A stretch of DNA of 64,000 nt from Enterobacter cancerogenus (GCF_019047785.1 NZ_CP077290.1:4278001-4342000), one strand, 5' to 3'. Shown: positions 1 through 8,560, counted from the first letter of the stretch. The notes: generated by a model not told the origin, from the sequence alone. Program-made: numbers and translations.

Positions 1-2201
1 CGCAGCACTGTTTCGGTGACTTCGCGGCTGTCGAGGTAGATATTGGCCACAATTGGTTGCTGTGGCCCCTGTGGGGCGTAAGGCGCAGATGCGCCTGCTG
101 CGGCAGGTTTGGCGGTATTGTTCTGCGAGAAAAAGCTTTTGATTTCATCAAAGGCATCCAGAAAGCCAACCGGCTTAGGCATGTTGTCCGGGATGTTGTA
201 GCCGTCTGCTTTCAGCCGCTTAACCTTATCATCACCGCGCTCCAGGAACTGATCGTAAAACTGGCCCGCAGCCATGTAGCCTTCAGCCAGTGGTGCACGG
301 ACGACCTTGCCCAGCAGGCTTCCGCCTTTACTGAGCAGGCCTCCGCTTTTTGCAGCTGTTTCGGCGGCTTCTTCAGCTACGGCTGAGCCACCACCCCGTA
401 GACGTTTCCACAGCTTCTGCCCGCCCGCCAGCGCCAGTGCCCCCAGCCCGGCACCACCTGCGGCCCCGATGCCCTGAATGGCGGAATAAGCCCCGCTGAT
501 CGCGGTGGTCAGTTTGGGAAATTCTTTCGCCAGCTCAGCCGCTTTATCAGCCGCCTCCCCAACCCACTTAGTGAAAGGAGAGGCAGTATCATTGGACGAA
601 AAGGCCGCTTCGTTTTTGGCTTTGTTGACCTGAAATGCCGGGCTGTCCTTCACCAGCTCAAAGTCAAGGTCGGCTGAGGTTTTCCCGGCAGGCATATCAA
701 ACTGCTCGTTACCTTCCCCGACCAGCTTGTGGTAGTAGTCCTTGTTACGCTCCCAGTTCAGGAAGCCCATACGGGAATATTCATTGGTGAAGATTCTCCC
801 CACGTTCTGGCCGTGAATCTGGTCGCGTCGTGCCTCCAGCTGCGCTCTGGCCTCTCCTGGAGCCGTCCGGGCAATCTGCTTATTCAGGTCCACGAACTGA
901 GGATCGTGCTCATCCATGCTGCGAATGGCCCGGTCGACAGTATCCAGCGGGGTCAGCCTCTTCGCCGCGTCAGCACGCATCAGCGCACGAATATCAAGGC
1001 CGCGCTTGCCGACTTTGATTTGCTTGAAATTGTTGGCCAGTGTCGGTGAAGACAGCTCAGAGAGCAGGTTGGTGGTGAACGTCGCTGCTTCTTCAGGGGA
1101 GCCAGCACCGCGTGCAGCCGCCTCAAAAAGTGCAGCAACCTGTGAGAAGCCGGTGCGACCGTGCAGGCCAATGGACTTGGCAGACTCCAGCGCCTTTGGC
1201 ATCTCTTTGGCCAGCAGTGGCACATCCACCATGCCGTTCTGCGCCATTGTGGTGGTGACACTGAGGCCTGCTCGCGCATCCTTTTCGTTAAGCCCAAAGT
1301 TAAACGCGCTGGACTGAAGGCTGGCGACAGAGGCCGCATCGGTTTCGGTTGCGGTGGCGTTCTTCATGACGCCAGGCAACGCCCGATAGGCCTGTTCTCT
1401 GGTCATGGTGCCGGAGCGGAGCATCACCTCCAGACCATGAAAAGCGCCATTGATATCGCCGCCACCGTCACGCAACGCGGCTTTGATCGCACTGTCGATA
1501 TCTGCCATCCCCGACTGTCGTCCGGCCAGATTGTCATGCTTGTAGGCGAAGTTGGCCACCTTGCGCAGTTCGGAATCGTACTCCATCTGATTCTCGATGG
1601 GCTTGCGCATCACCATTGCACCGGCAACCAGACCGCCCCCGATAGCGCCCACGGTTTTGCCCACGCGGGCAAGGCGCTGATAGCTGCGTTCCGTCTCGCC
1701 CAGCTCGCGTCTGAGCCTGGCAACGGTCGCCTGCGTCTGGTTCCATACGCGGGTCTGTTCGCTGGCGCTCATGGTGCCGCTGCGGGAGAGACGGTTGTAC
1801 GCGGCCAGCGTCTGGTTAATCTCGCGGCGGATGGACTGCTCGGAGCGAATACCCAGCGTTTCGCGGGCCTGCGCCTGTCGGCGGTACTCCTGCAGGGCCG
1901 GGTTCATCTTCTCCTGTACACGCAGCGTCTCGCCCATCTCCTGTCGCAGACGGGAGACCGTTGACTGCATGCGCTGGTAAGCCCGTTCCTGCTCCCTGAC
2001 CGACAGAACGCCGCTACGCTCAAGTCGGTTATAGGCCGCGACCGTGCGGCTGATTTCCCGCTGGATGTTATGCTCTGAACGGATACCCAGCGACTCACGG
2101 GCGCTGGACATGCGGCGGAACTCTTCGGATAACGACCGGATTTTGGGCGTGGCGTTATCCTGCACGCCAAATTTAATCTGAGTATCAAAATCACGGGCCA
2201 C
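1..2201 (-). CDS. Tail tape measure protein, 3' end outside window
   Basis: An open frame of at least 733 codons starts at GTG 2201, with AGAGGA about 8 bases upstream, and runs off the window. The N-terminal part has two copies of a helical repeat (ARESLGIRSE and ARETLGIRSE, about 45 residues each), typical of the extended helical tape measure. A hydrophobic Ala/Gly-rich stretch follows in the C-terminal half seen. It comes directly after the frameshifted tail chaperone, the usual place of this gene (Mu gp42). The protein sets tail length and later helps DNA entry. The product is secure; the full length is unknown. Confidence 0.9.
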   Translation of the reverse strand, partial: MARDFDTQIKFGVQDNATPKIRSLSEEFRRMSSARESLGIRSEHNIQREISRTVAAYNRLERSGVLSVREQERAYQRMQSTVSRLRQEMGETLRVQEKMNPALQEYRRQAQARETLGIRSEQSIRREINQTLAAYNRLSRSGTMSASEQTRVWNQTQATVARLRRELGETERSYQRLARVGKTVGAIGGGLVAGAMVMRKPIENQMEYDSELRKVANFAYKHDNLAGRQSGMADIDSAIKAALRDGGGDINGAFHGLEVMLRSGTMTREQAYRALPGVMKNATATETDAASVASLQSSAFNFGLNEKDARAGLSVTTTMAQNGMVDVPLLAKEMPKALESAKSIGLHGRTGFSQVAALFEAAARGAGSPEEAATFTTNLLSELSSPTLANNFKQIKVGKRGLDIRALMRADAAKRLTPLDTVDRAIRSMDEHDPQFVDLNKQIARTAPGEARAQLEARRDQIHGQNVGRIFTNEYSRMGFLNWERNKDYYHKLVGEGNEQFDMPAGKTSADLDFELVKDSPAFQVNKAKNEAAFSSNDTASPFTKWVGEAADKAAELAKEFPKLTTAISGAYSAIQGIGAAGGAGLGALALAGGQKLWKRLRGGGSAVAEEAAETAAKSGGLLSKGGSLLGKVVRAPLAEGYMAAGQFYDQFLERGDDKVKRLKADGYNIPDNMPKPVGFLDAFDEIKSFFSQNNTAKPAAAGASAPYAPQGPQQPIVANIYLDSREVTETVL

Positions 2202-2213
2202 GGGGCAGTCCTC

Positions 2214-2725
2214 TTAGCGGGAAGCAGCGCTGCGTGCCCTTTTACGGGGGCGACGCAGGCTGATAACGGTGCGGTTTTTCTGCCAGGCTTTGGGGTTTTC
2301 CCGGCGGGTGATGGCATCCAGCCATCCGGCCAGCTCTACAGCGCTGGCGCGTCGGATTTGCTCTTCTGTGATGCCGTATCGTCCGAGCCGGATGACTGTG
2401 TACCGGTATTCGGTAAAGCGCTGCTCATGGATTTGAGCTTTTTTTTCACCTCATCGCGCAGGGTGCGCAGGTAGGCATAATCCTCAGAGACCAGATTGTC
2501 GCAGAGCAACTGATAGGTAATGCTCTCAGCGGGAATGTCGCCAATCTTCGTCAGCGTGCGGGCCAGCACAGCAATCGGCACGCCAGCGTCAGAGACGCCG
2601 TCTTCAATCACGGCAATCTCGTCTCCGACCGTTGCCAGACCCAGTTCCACGTCCTGGTGGAGCTTGCCATCAAACAGAATGCCAACCGGCAGTGAACCTG
2701 TGCAGGTAATGTTCCCGGACATCAT
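2214..2725 (-). CDS. Tail assembly chaperone, -1 frameshift fusion
   Basis: A ribosome that slips back one base on A AAA AAG (2444-2438) after 96 codons continues at GCT 2438 and reads 74 further sense codons to TAA at 2216-2214, ending 12 bases before the tape measure GTG. The fusion would be about 170 residues. The shifted part starts AQIHEQRFTEYRYTVIRLG, contains ELAGWLDAITRRENP, and ends in a basic tail. It has no good start codon and ribosome site of its own. This is the G/GT-type arrangement known from many tail operons. The frames are seen directly; that the shift occurs is inferred. Confidence 0.75.
2336..2725 (-). CDS. Tail assembly chaperone, unshifted form (Mu gp41-like)
   Basis: A 129-residue protein starts at ATG 2725 (a second ATG is at 2722) and ends at 2336. 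It lies between tail tube and tape measure, the position of the tail assembly chaperone pair of long-tailed phages. The C-terminal part after residue 96 is polar and low in complexity (many Ser, Lys, Asp), as expected for the short form. A slippery run of eight A then G lies at 2446-2438 in the coding strand and gives access to a second frame. Such proteins coat the tape measure during tail assembly and are absent from the virion. Confidence 0.85.
   Translation of the reverse strand: MMSGNITCTGSLPVGILFDGKLHQDVELGLATVGDEIAVIEDGVSDAGVPIAVLARTLTKIGDIPAESITYQLLCDNLVSEDYAYLRTLRDEVKKKLKSMSSALPNTGTQSSGSDDTASQKSKSDAPAL
2438..2446 (-). promoter_or_regulatory. Programmed -1 frameshift site
   Basis: The coding strand reads GTG AAA AAA AAG CTC, so the heptamer A AAA AAG ends at 2438; this is the same slippery heptamer as in E. 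coli dnaX. A Shine-Dalgarno-like GAGGTG lies immediately 5', which can stimulate -1 slippage. Confidence 0.75.
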
Positions 2726-3093
2726 TATTCCTCAATTTTGTTAAGTGCAAAGGCGGTGATGTTGATACGCGCCTCGTTATCCACGGTGTACTGCTCACCG
2801 ACCTGCGTGACAAACACGTCCTGATAGGTGGTGCGTTTGCCGCTGCCGAGCGGCGTCTGGGTCAGTTTTGCCCCGGCAATCTGCGCCCAGTTGACGGTGG
2901 TATCCTTTGGCACCACTGCCGTGATGGCCAGCTCCCACGTGGCGATACCCTGGGTATAACCTTTCGCGCGGCCAGTGCTGTTCATGGTCTTGACCAGCTT
3001 TTTCCCGGTTGTCTCGGTGGGGTTGAAGTCAGTGACTTCAACCTCCACGCTGTTAACGTCCAGGACAATCGAGCCTACGTATTCAAGGGCCAT
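2725..3093 (-). CDS. Tail tube protein (Mu gpM-like)
   Basis: A 122-residue protein directly downstream of the sheath gene and one base into the chaperone start. Its length and position fit the contractile-tail tube protein of Mu (gp40/M). The sequence is rich in beta-type residues (for example VLDVNSVEVEVTDFNPTET) and has no membrane segment. It would polymerise into the inner tube within the sheath. The call rests on position, length and overall character. Confidence 0.8.
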   Translation of the reverse strand: MALEYVGSIVLDVNSVEVEVTDFNPTETTGKKLVKTMNSTGRAKGYTQGIATWELAITAVVPKDTTVNWAQIAGAKLTQTPLGSGKRTTYQDVFVTQVGEQYTVDNEARINITAFALNKIEE

Positions 3094-3103
3094 TGTCGTC
3101 TCC

Positions 3104-4546
3104 TTACATCAGATAAATGACGGCGGCGAACACATGCAGACCCCGCACGATTGCTGCCGGAATGGTGGCCTCCGCCCGCGTGTCGTCCTGAAGGCTGCGG
3201 GTGACGGTAAGCTGGTCTTTAAGCGCGTCGACGTTCTCCACAATCTCCAGCTGCTCCAGCGAATACAGCACATCAAGCAGTTCGGAGCGGATACGCGCAA
3301 GCCGGGCGTCCGTGAGCTTTTCTCGCGGGAAACGCTGGGTATAGCGGGTACGGCATGCCAGACGCACATAGTCGAGCGAGCGGATAATGGTGATATCCAT
3401 AAGCGACCGGTCGGTCACGCCCGCAGCATTCTTCACATAAGTGCTGACCGCGCGCACGATACGCACCACGCTGCCGTCCACCTCAAACGGCGTCAGGCCG
3501 TTCATCAGGGCATTTTCCTGCTCGGTACGTCCCGGCCAGTTGTCCTGCGGCGTGATATCCAGCCCCGGTAAAGTCAGGGTGTTCAGCGGGCGGGCCGGAT
3601 CGGATTCACTGGCCATCACCGCACCATAAATTGCCGCCAGCTCGCCGTTCGGCAGTGCCGAACCAGCATGCCAGCCGCAGGTAATACGCGGGGCGTTGAC
3701 CTTGCTGGTCAGCGTAGTGCCGCTGGCAAGCGTCCCGTTCCAGCCGGTAACACCTACAGCCCCGCGCTGCTCAAGCGGCCCGGAGACGTTATCCAGATGC
3801 GCGGACAGCTTCGCCAGCGCATCATCATTAGTGTAAGGCAGCATAATCATCGTATGACCCGCCGCCCAGACCGCGCTGAAGGCCGCGTCCAGAGACGGGT
3901 CACCCTGACCACCGCTCATCGGAGCCATCTCCAGTGTCAGTCCGCTGGCCGTACTGGTTGCCGTGATCGCAATCTCATTGCCACATGTGCCTTTGTTCAC
4001 TGCCGTAAAATTAAGGATCGGCGTAGCAGGGTCATCCTCGCCCGCTGGAGGAATAACACCGGTCTGGGCCGTGACGGGCAGACTCTGGTCAGCAGCGACT
4101 GCCGCCTCCAGGGCTTTGTAAATATCATCCGGGGTATCACCGCTGGCGACTGCCACATTGATTGATGTGCCGCAGACAGACAGGCGTACCTGCCCGGAGC
4201 CGGTGGCCTTTCCGCTGATTGTCAGTTTGGTATTGGCCGCCTGTGCGCCTTCAGCATCATCCAGCCCGACTACCGTCAGCTGAATGTACTGGTTTGCCTT
4301 GATCGCCGCGCGGGCCATACGATGCGCCTGTGAGCCACGCCCGAAGTACAGCGCCGCCTCATCGTCACTGAAGACATTCACCGGCGTGAGGACTTCAGCA
4401 GCCGTTGTCTGCGTCAGACGCTGGGCAATAATCAGCAGCTTCTGGTCGTTGGTGGCCAGCGCACGTGAGGCCAGCGTGGTGTTGAACGCGAAATAAGCGC
4501 CGGGCTTATAAATCGGGTTCGGAATAGTTGTAATATCCATAGTCAT
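3104..4546 (-). CDS. Contractile tail sheath protein (Mu gpL-like)
   Basis: The protein has 480 residues, close to the length of Mu gpL. The N-terminus (IPNPIYKPGAYFAFNT) and the late segment ending in LHVFAAVIYLM are typical of Mu-type sheath proteins. The ATG overlaps the stop of the preceding DUF2635-like gene as ATGA, so translation is probably coupled. A second ATG lies two codons later. It forms the contractile outer tail layer around the tube encoded next. Confidence 0.9.
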   Translation of the reverse strand: MTMDITTIPNPIYKPGAYFAFNTTLASRALATNDQKLLIIAQRLTQTTAAEVLTPVNVFSDDEAALYFGRGSQAHRMARAAIKANQYIQLTVVGLDDAEGAQAANTKLTISGKATGSGQVRLSVCGTSINVAVASGDTPDDIYKALEAAVAADQSLPVTAQTGVIPPAGEDDPATPILNFTAVNKGTCGNEIAITATSTASGLTLEMAPMSGGQGDPSLDAAFSAVWAAGHTMIMLPYTNDDALAKLSAHLDNVSGPLEQRGAVGVTGWNGTLASGTTLTSKVNAPRITCGWHAGSALPNGELAAIYGAVMASESDPARPLNTLTLPGLDITPQDNWPGRTEQENALMNGLTPFEVDGSVVRIVRAVSTYVKNAAGVTDRSLMDITIIRSLDYVRLACRTRYTQRFPREKLTDARLARIRSELLDVLYSLEQLEIVENVDALKDQLTVTRSLQDDTRAEATIPAAIVRGLHVFAAVIYLM

Positions 4547-4788
4547 TTATCCGCCTTAGCTGCCGGAGCAGCAGGTTTAACTGCGGTTATATCGGACGGT
4601 TTTGCGTCAGCGGCCTCAGTTTCAGCGGGTTTAGCTGGCCCGGCATACGGCAACAGATCGCCATCCCGGAGACGGCGCTGCCAGTAGGCCGTCTCCGGTA
4701 CGTTCACAGCCTCTTTGTCCGTGATGTAACGGTCAGGACGGCCTTCCACCGGCACCTGAATACCCTGGCGGGCAATTACCTTAATCAT
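4543..4788 (-). CDS. DUF2635-like phage protein (Mu gp38 position)
   Basis: An 81-residue protein starting MIKVIARQGIQVPVEG at ATG 4788, which overlaps the end of the gp37-like gene by 8 bases. The N-terminal 45 residues (PDRYITDKEAVNVPETAYWQRRL) resemble the small Mu protein in this position. The C-terminal tail is Ala/Pro/Lys-rich. I chose ATG 4788 over a longer upstream frame because the longer frame is covered by the neighbouring gene. Function unknown; probably virion-related. Confidence 0.75.
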   Translation of the reverse strand: MIKVIARQGIQVPVEGRPDRYITDKEAVNVPETAYWQRRLRDGDLLPYAGPAKPAETEAADAKPSDITAVKPAAPAAKADK

Positions 4789-5431
4789 CGTTGTCAGTCC
4801 TGTTGTGCATGATATCTTCGGCGACCGGGTCAGCAACGCCGGGCTGGAAGTAGGCCATGCGGGTGCTTTCATGCCACGGCAGCGGTTTTTCGATGCGCCC
4901 CTTCCAGCGAACAAAGTCAGCGTCGTCATCGGTCGGCAGCTCCGGTGCAGGCCAGTGGCCGTTATCCAGTGCATCCTCCATCCACTGCGTGCTGAATACG
5001 CACTCGTAGACCGCCACGCCTTTTTCGTTAAACGCCTGCCCGGCTACGGGGCGCACGCCTTCAGGCTTCAGATAATCAATCTTCAGCCCCAAATCCTGCC
5101 CGGTGAGCAGGCGTCGCACGCTGCGAATGAGGCGATAGCATCCCGGCTCTTCAGTCCCCGGCCCGCCGTGGCGGAGCGCCTCATTGCTGCGCAGGTTGTA
5201 ATCCACGACAAAGACGCTGAAGCGACCGGTGACGAGGAAGCGGCGGCGGGAGGTGTCATGTGCCCGGCTGTTAGTGATGCCTGAAAACACCACGCACACG
5301 CCGGGGAGCTGCCGCAGGGCAGCGCCGATGTCTGTGGCCAGCACGTTCCATGTCACTACAGGGTTGTTGACCATCCGGCCCAGCCCCTGCTGCAGGCGTT
5401 CACACAGCGCTTTTTCGATGGTGGTAATCAT
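4781..5431 (-). CDS. Phage head-tail/neck protein (Mu gp37-like, DUF1834-type)
   Basis: A 216-residue protein starting MITTIEKALCERLQQGLG. Order and size match Mu gp37, just before the sheath and after the gp36-like protein. It has the family character of an N-terminal helix followed by a beta-rich domain. The start ATG abuts the stop of the upstream gene, and its stop overlaps the DUF2635-like start. Likely a tail terminator or connector-type protein; the exact role is inferred from position. Confidence 0.7.
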   Translation of the reverse strand: MITTIEKALCERLQQGLGRMVNNPVVTWNVLATDIGAALRQLPGVCVVFSGITNSRAHDTSRRRFLVTGRFSVFVVDYNLRSNEALRHGGPGTEEPGCYRLIRSVRRLLTGQDLGLKIDYLKPEGVRPVAGQAFNEKGVAVYECVFSTQWMEDALDNGHWPAPELPTDDDADFVRWKGRIEKPLPWHESTRMAYFQPGVADPVAEDIMHNRTDNDD

Positions 5432-5871
5432 CAGTACGCCCCTCCACCCGTGCGGTTACGGCTCCACAGATCGTCGCCACCGGAATAAAACTCGACGGTC
5501 GGCGTCGAGGCGTCGACGGTGCCGCCGTTCTCCGGGTTTGAGCCGATACCGGCTTTGCCGCTGGCAACCAGCTTCAGCCAGCTGATAGCATCCTCGTAGC
5601 GCAGGCGGATCACTTCGTTGCAGGTATGCTCGTTACCGGTCAGCAGGTAACGGGCGATATCACAGCAGTAATCACGCAGCGCATCGGGCACCTGCCGCAG
5701 CGGCAGGCGATAGCGGGCACCGATATACGCATCAATCCTGCCGCTCGCCGACCGGAGGTGGCGGGCGAGACGCTCATCATCCGTCTCATCACTGTTCCAT
5801 GGCGCTGACACGCTGACCGCATCACGCTCTGTGAAATAGGTTTTGTAGTCCTCCGGGGTGGCGTAGCTCAT
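5431..5871 (-). CDS. Phage head completion protein (Mu gp36-like, DUF1320-type)
   Basis: A 146-residue protein starting MSYATPEDYKTYFTERD, with the conserved pattern IDAYIGARYRLPL...VPDALRDYCCDIARYLL seen in DUF1320 proteins of Mu-like phages. It sits between major capsid and the gp37-like gene. Such proteins act as head-tail connectors or adaptors. Family assignment is from remembered motifs. Confidence 0.8.
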   Translation of the reverse strand: MSYATPEDYKTYFTERDAVSVSAPWNSDETDDERLARHLRSASGRIDAYIGARYRLPLRQVPDALRDYCCDIARYLLTGNEHTCNEVIRLRYEDAISWLKLVASGKAGIGSNPENGGTVDASTPTVEFYSGGDDLWSRNRTGGGAY

Positions 5872-5873
5872 GG

Positions 5874-6785
5874 TCAGTTCCCTTTACCGGTGGAGCCGTA
5901 AGCCATCTGCCAGTAGCCGAACGCAGCGGCACCGCGAGACTCAACGCCGTATTTATACTCAGCCCGCATAAAGACGTCGTCCGAGTCCATATTGGTCTGG
6001 GAGACAAAGTCCGGGGATTCACGCTCCTGGAAGATAAGCGGCTTCAGCACTTTGGTGGTGTCGAGGAGATACCACTCGGTATCGGTTTTCAGATCCTGAA
6101 TCACCAGCACTTCCGCAGAGCCTTTGTAGAGGTTCGGCTTACCGTCTTCCAGGCGTTCAGCGGTCATCAGCGTCCTGGCGACATCTTCCAGCGCCGGAGG
6201 GACAACCAGTACATCCGGAGTGATGTTCAGCGGACGGTCGTGGCGGTCTTTCAGCTTTTTCATACTGGTGCGGGCCGCACCAAAGGACGCTTTCGCTTCA
6301 GCCTGAGACGCAACGGACAGCGGTGCCTTACCCATGTTGCTGTAGGTTTTGTCACCAATAACGTGTTTGTCGCTGAAGAATGGCTGACCATCGTAAGCCT
6401 TCTCGGTGAAACCTTTGGTCAGTAACTCAAACACAATCTCATGTGGCCACATCGCCGCGCTTTCACCTGCACCCGCAGCCTGAATGCCGTAGATACCCAG
6501 CTGGTCATCCTTGATGTGATTGCGCTTGACGACAACCGTGGCCTCAAAATCCTTGTTCGGTACGGTAAAGTCCTGTTTCAGCAGCTTGGTCAGTTGCTTC
6601 TCACCAATCCACTCGCGCATCTTGGGGAACATCTCAAGCCACGCGTAGTAGTTCGCCGCTCCCGTGGAAGGGATGCGGGTTGCCACGCGCTGCCACTGGG
6701 GTTTACCCAGCGTCAGACCGTTCTGAAACGACTTTTTAAGGTTCAGAAACAGCACGCTGAGATTGGCTTTGTTGATTGCAGCCAT
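5874..6785 (-). CDS. Major capsid protein (Mu gpT-like)
   Basis: A 303-residue protein starting MAAINKANLSVLFLNLKKSF, a clear Mu gpT-type head subunit with the motif WLEMFPKMREWIGEKQ and the later FTEKAYDGQPFFSDKHVI. It follows the protease/scaffold and decoration-type genes, as in other Mu-like heads, and ends two bases before the gp36-like gene starts. It forms the icosahedral shell. Confidence 0.93.
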   Translation of the reverse strand: MAAINKANLSVLFLNLKKSFQNGLTLGKPQWQRVATRIPSTGAANYYAWLEMFPKMREWIGEKQLTKLLKQDFTVPNKDFEATVVVKRNHIKDDQLGIYGIQAAGAGESAAMWPHEIVFELLTKGFTEKAYDGQPFFSDKHVIGDKTYSNMGKAPLSVASQAEAKASFGAARTSMKKLKDRHDRPLNITPDVLVVPPALEDVARTLMTAERLEDGKPNLYKGSAEVLVIQDLKTDTEWYLLDTTKVLKPLIFQERESPDFVSQTNMDSDDVFMRAEYKYGVESRGAAAFGYWQMAYGSTGKGN

Positions 6786-6802
6786 AATATTTTCCTTATA
6801 AA

Positions 6803-7234
6803 TCAGTAAATCCAGACGCCGTCACTTTCGATCAGGATGATTTTCCCGGCGCTGCTGCGGGTCGCTTCACCGGCAGGCGTCTCGCCTTCAGCAGGCGTAC
6901 CGCCGTTTTCAGCAGACAGCGTCTGGTTATCGACGATGTAAGCGCGGCTGAGCAGACTGGCCTGAGTGATGGTGCCATCGCTGGCCCACTTGAATGCCTT
7001 ATTGGCGCGAACGTTGATAAGCTGCGCACCATCGTCACCGGCGCTGTTATCCACGGACTCGTCGGCACAGCCCGCATATTTCAGGGTGGCATCCTCCTTG
7101 CCATTGACGGCAAAGCCGGTCGCGTTTACACAGACGATGGCTCCCATCGGGATAACTTCGCCTTTGGCAACGGGCACCGGCACCAGAATGCAGTCGCGCC
7201 ATGCCGTGTCGCGGGGTTCAGTGATAGCGGTCAT
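6803..7234 (-). CDS. Putative head decoration protein
   Basis: A 143-residue protein whose start overlaps the protease stop by four bases and which is followed by the major capsid gene. The sequence is rich in small and beta residues (EVIPMGAIVCVNATGFAVNG) with a Gly/Glu/Pro-rich linker at about residues 112-125. Position between protease and capsid, and the fold character, suggest a decoration or stabilising protein. No catalytic motif is seen. Confidence 0.6.
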   Translation of the reverse strand: MTAITEPRDTAWRDCILVPVPVAKGEVIPMGAIVCVNATGFAVNGKEDATLKYAGCADESVDNSAGDDGAQLINVRANKAFKWASDGTITQASLLSRAYIVDNQTLSAENGGTPAEGETPAGEATRSSAGKIILIESDGVWIY

Positions 7235-7830
7235 TTTTTCTCTCCGGTCAGGTCTTCAGCGGTATTACCGAACTGGCTGCAGATAGCCAGCTGCTCGGCG
7301 TTCAGTTCGACGCTATTGTCCCGGCCACCCTCAAACGTCATACCATCAGACTGCAGCTGTGACAGAGCCTTGATGGGCTTACGGGTGCTGATCATCTTTT
7401 CCATCAGCGCATAGTTGCTCTTGCCCAGCTCGCGCAGGTTGTCTTCATCCGCACCTTTCATCACGCGCCCGTCACTCAGGGCGGCGGTCAGCAGGGTCTC
7501 GACCTTGTCGCCCTGAATCTGAGAGGACAGAGAGGCCAGTTCATTACGGAGATCGTCCACCACGGCCACAGGCACAAATTTGGTGGGGTCAGGCGCACCG
7601 GTCTGCGCGGCAGACAGGGCGGCAATCTTCGTCTGACCTTCCTGAATGGCCTGGTCTTTTGCGGTCAGCTGTGCCTTGTGAGCATCAATCAGCGCACCGA
7701 TGCTGGAGCAGTTGGCCTCTTTGAGCTGATTGTTCTGCAGGTCTTCCAGTGCGGTCTGAATAGCCGCCTCATCAGCCTCCTGCTTCAGCCCCATGATGGC
7801 GCAGAGGGCGAGACGCAAATTTTCGTTCAT
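7231..7830 (-). CDS. Nested scaffold protein (Mu gpZ-like), internal start
   Basis: ATG 7830 lies in frame inside the protease gene and is preceded by GGAG at 7842-7839 with an 8-base spacer. It would give a 199-residue protein starting MNENLRLALCAIMGLKQ, equal to the helical C-terminal part of the protease. Mu makes its scaffold gpZ in this way from the 3' part of gene I. The internal start and ribosome site are seen; use in vivo is inferred. Confidence 0.65.
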   Translation of the reverse strand: MNENLRLALCAIMGLKQEADEAAIQTALEDLQNNQLKEANCSSIGALIDAHKAQLTAKDQAIQEGQTKIAALSAAQTGAPDPTKFVPVAVVDDLRNELASLSSQIQGDKVETLLTAALSDGRVMKGADEDNLRELGKSNYALMEKMISTRKPIKALSQLQSDGMTFEGGRDNSVELNAEQLAICSQFGNTAEDLTGEKK

Positions 7831-8310
7831 CGGTTTTTCTCCGTTATCAAAAAACATTAAGGACGCCGCCACCTGACGCATCCCGTCCAGCACCGGCATA
7901 TTGGTGAGCGCGGCGTTGACCAGCTCCCGCACGTTTCCCTGCTCGTCATAGCGGAAGGTCGGCGATACATAGCGGTATTCATCAGCCTGAATCAGCGAGG
8001 CGGCACGTTCAGTCCACTTGACGTCAGCAAACAGGCCTTCACCCTCCACCCAGGTCAGAGACTTGAACCAGCCTGACGCAGGCACCGGGCCACTGGCCTG
8101 TGGGGCATTCAGGGACTGGTGCTCATAGTCAAACTGGTAGTCATTCACCCGGCTGTTGGCGGCATCAATCAGACGCTGTGCCAGTGAGGCGTCCAGGAAC
8201 CAGCGCTGACCACCTGACGGCGCACCAAACCAGCCAGCCGGAAACAGCTGAATACGGGCGGTGTTGTCCTTGTTGATGCCTGAAAGTGAGGCGGTGGCGA
8301 GCTTCCACAT
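7231..8310 (-). CDS. Prohead protease/scaffold (Mu gpI-like)
   Basis: Start ATG 8310 (MWKLATASLSG) gives 359 residues. A TTG at 8337 would add nine residues but has no ribosome site. The N-terminal half (IQLFPAGWF...DYEHQSLNAPQASGPVPASGWFKSL...YRYVSPTFRYDE) is the Mu gpI-type protease. The C-terminal half, from about residue 161, is helical and polar and corresponds to the scaffold. The protease cleaves scaffold and itself during head maturation. A conserved 18-bp element lies 68-85 bases upstream of the start. Confidence 0.88.
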   Translation of the reverse strand: MWKLATASLSGINKDNTARIQLFPAGWFGAPSGGQRWFLDASLAQRLIDAANSRVNDYQFDYEHQSLNAPQASGPVPASGWFKSLTWVEGEGLFADVKWTERAASLIQADEYRYVSPTFRYDEQGNVRELVNAALTNMPVLDGMRQVAASLMFFDNGEKPMNENLRLALCAIMGLKQEADEAAIQTALEDLQNNQLKEANCSSIGALIDAHKAQLTAKDQAIQEGQTKIAALSAAQTGAPDPTKFVPVAVVDDLRNELASLSSQIQGDKVETLLTAALSDGRVMKGADEDNLRELGKSNYALMEKMISTRKPIKALSQLQSDGMTFEGGRDNSVELNAEQLAICSQFGNTAEDLTGEKK

Positions 8311-8377
8311 CGGTGTATTGCGTCCTGAAACTGTCAAAGTGAGGACAGGATAGGTGGCAGGCTAAATGCCCGACAGT

Positions 8378-8395
8378 TACAGGGGTGAAGCGGTA
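8378..8395 (-). promoter_or_regulatory. Putative late promoter element in front of the protease gene (PI position)
   Basis: The minus strand reads TACCGCTTCACCCCTGTA. It matches 17 of 18 bases of the element at 16473-16456 in front of the endolysin. It lies in a 250-bp gap after a terminator and before the protease gene, the place of Mu late promoter PI. Flanking GTTA and TAAC give a weak dyad. Probably the binding site of the Mor/C-type activator. Confidence 0.55.
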
Positions 8396-8502
8396 ATAAC
8401 AGGGGGAGGAATCAGGGGATTAAGACAGTAACACCGTGGCTGCATGGCGCAACCCCGTTTAAAACCCGTTTAAATCGCGCAGAATGGCGTTAAAACAATG
8501 CA

Positions 8503-8520
8503 GGGGTAATACGTTACCCC
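8503..8520. other. Perfect 7-bp hairpin in the gap before the protease gene
   Basis: GGGGTAA (8503-8509) and TTACCCC (8514-8520) form a perfect inverted repeat with a four-base loop. No T-run follows on either strand, so it is not a classical terminator. It sits between the gpG-like terminator and the putative PI element. Role unknown. Confidence 0.4.
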
Positions 8521-8528
8521 CGAAAGCG

Positions 8529-8556
8529 AAAAAACGCCACAACGGCCTTTTGTGGG
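8529..8556 (-). terminator. Rho-independent terminator after the gpG-like gene
   Basis: On the minus strand CCACAA, a seven-base loop and TTGTGG (8555-8537) are followed by CG and six T. It lies directly after the stop of the gpG-like gene and separates the terminase-to-gpG unit from the protease-to-tail unit. Confidence 0.75.
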
Positions 8557-8560
8557 CTTA

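Noticed and set aside
1904..2317. 137-codon minus-strand frame at the tape measure start
   Set aside because: It is out of frame with both the tape measure and the shifted chaperone frame, each of which explains the DNA better.
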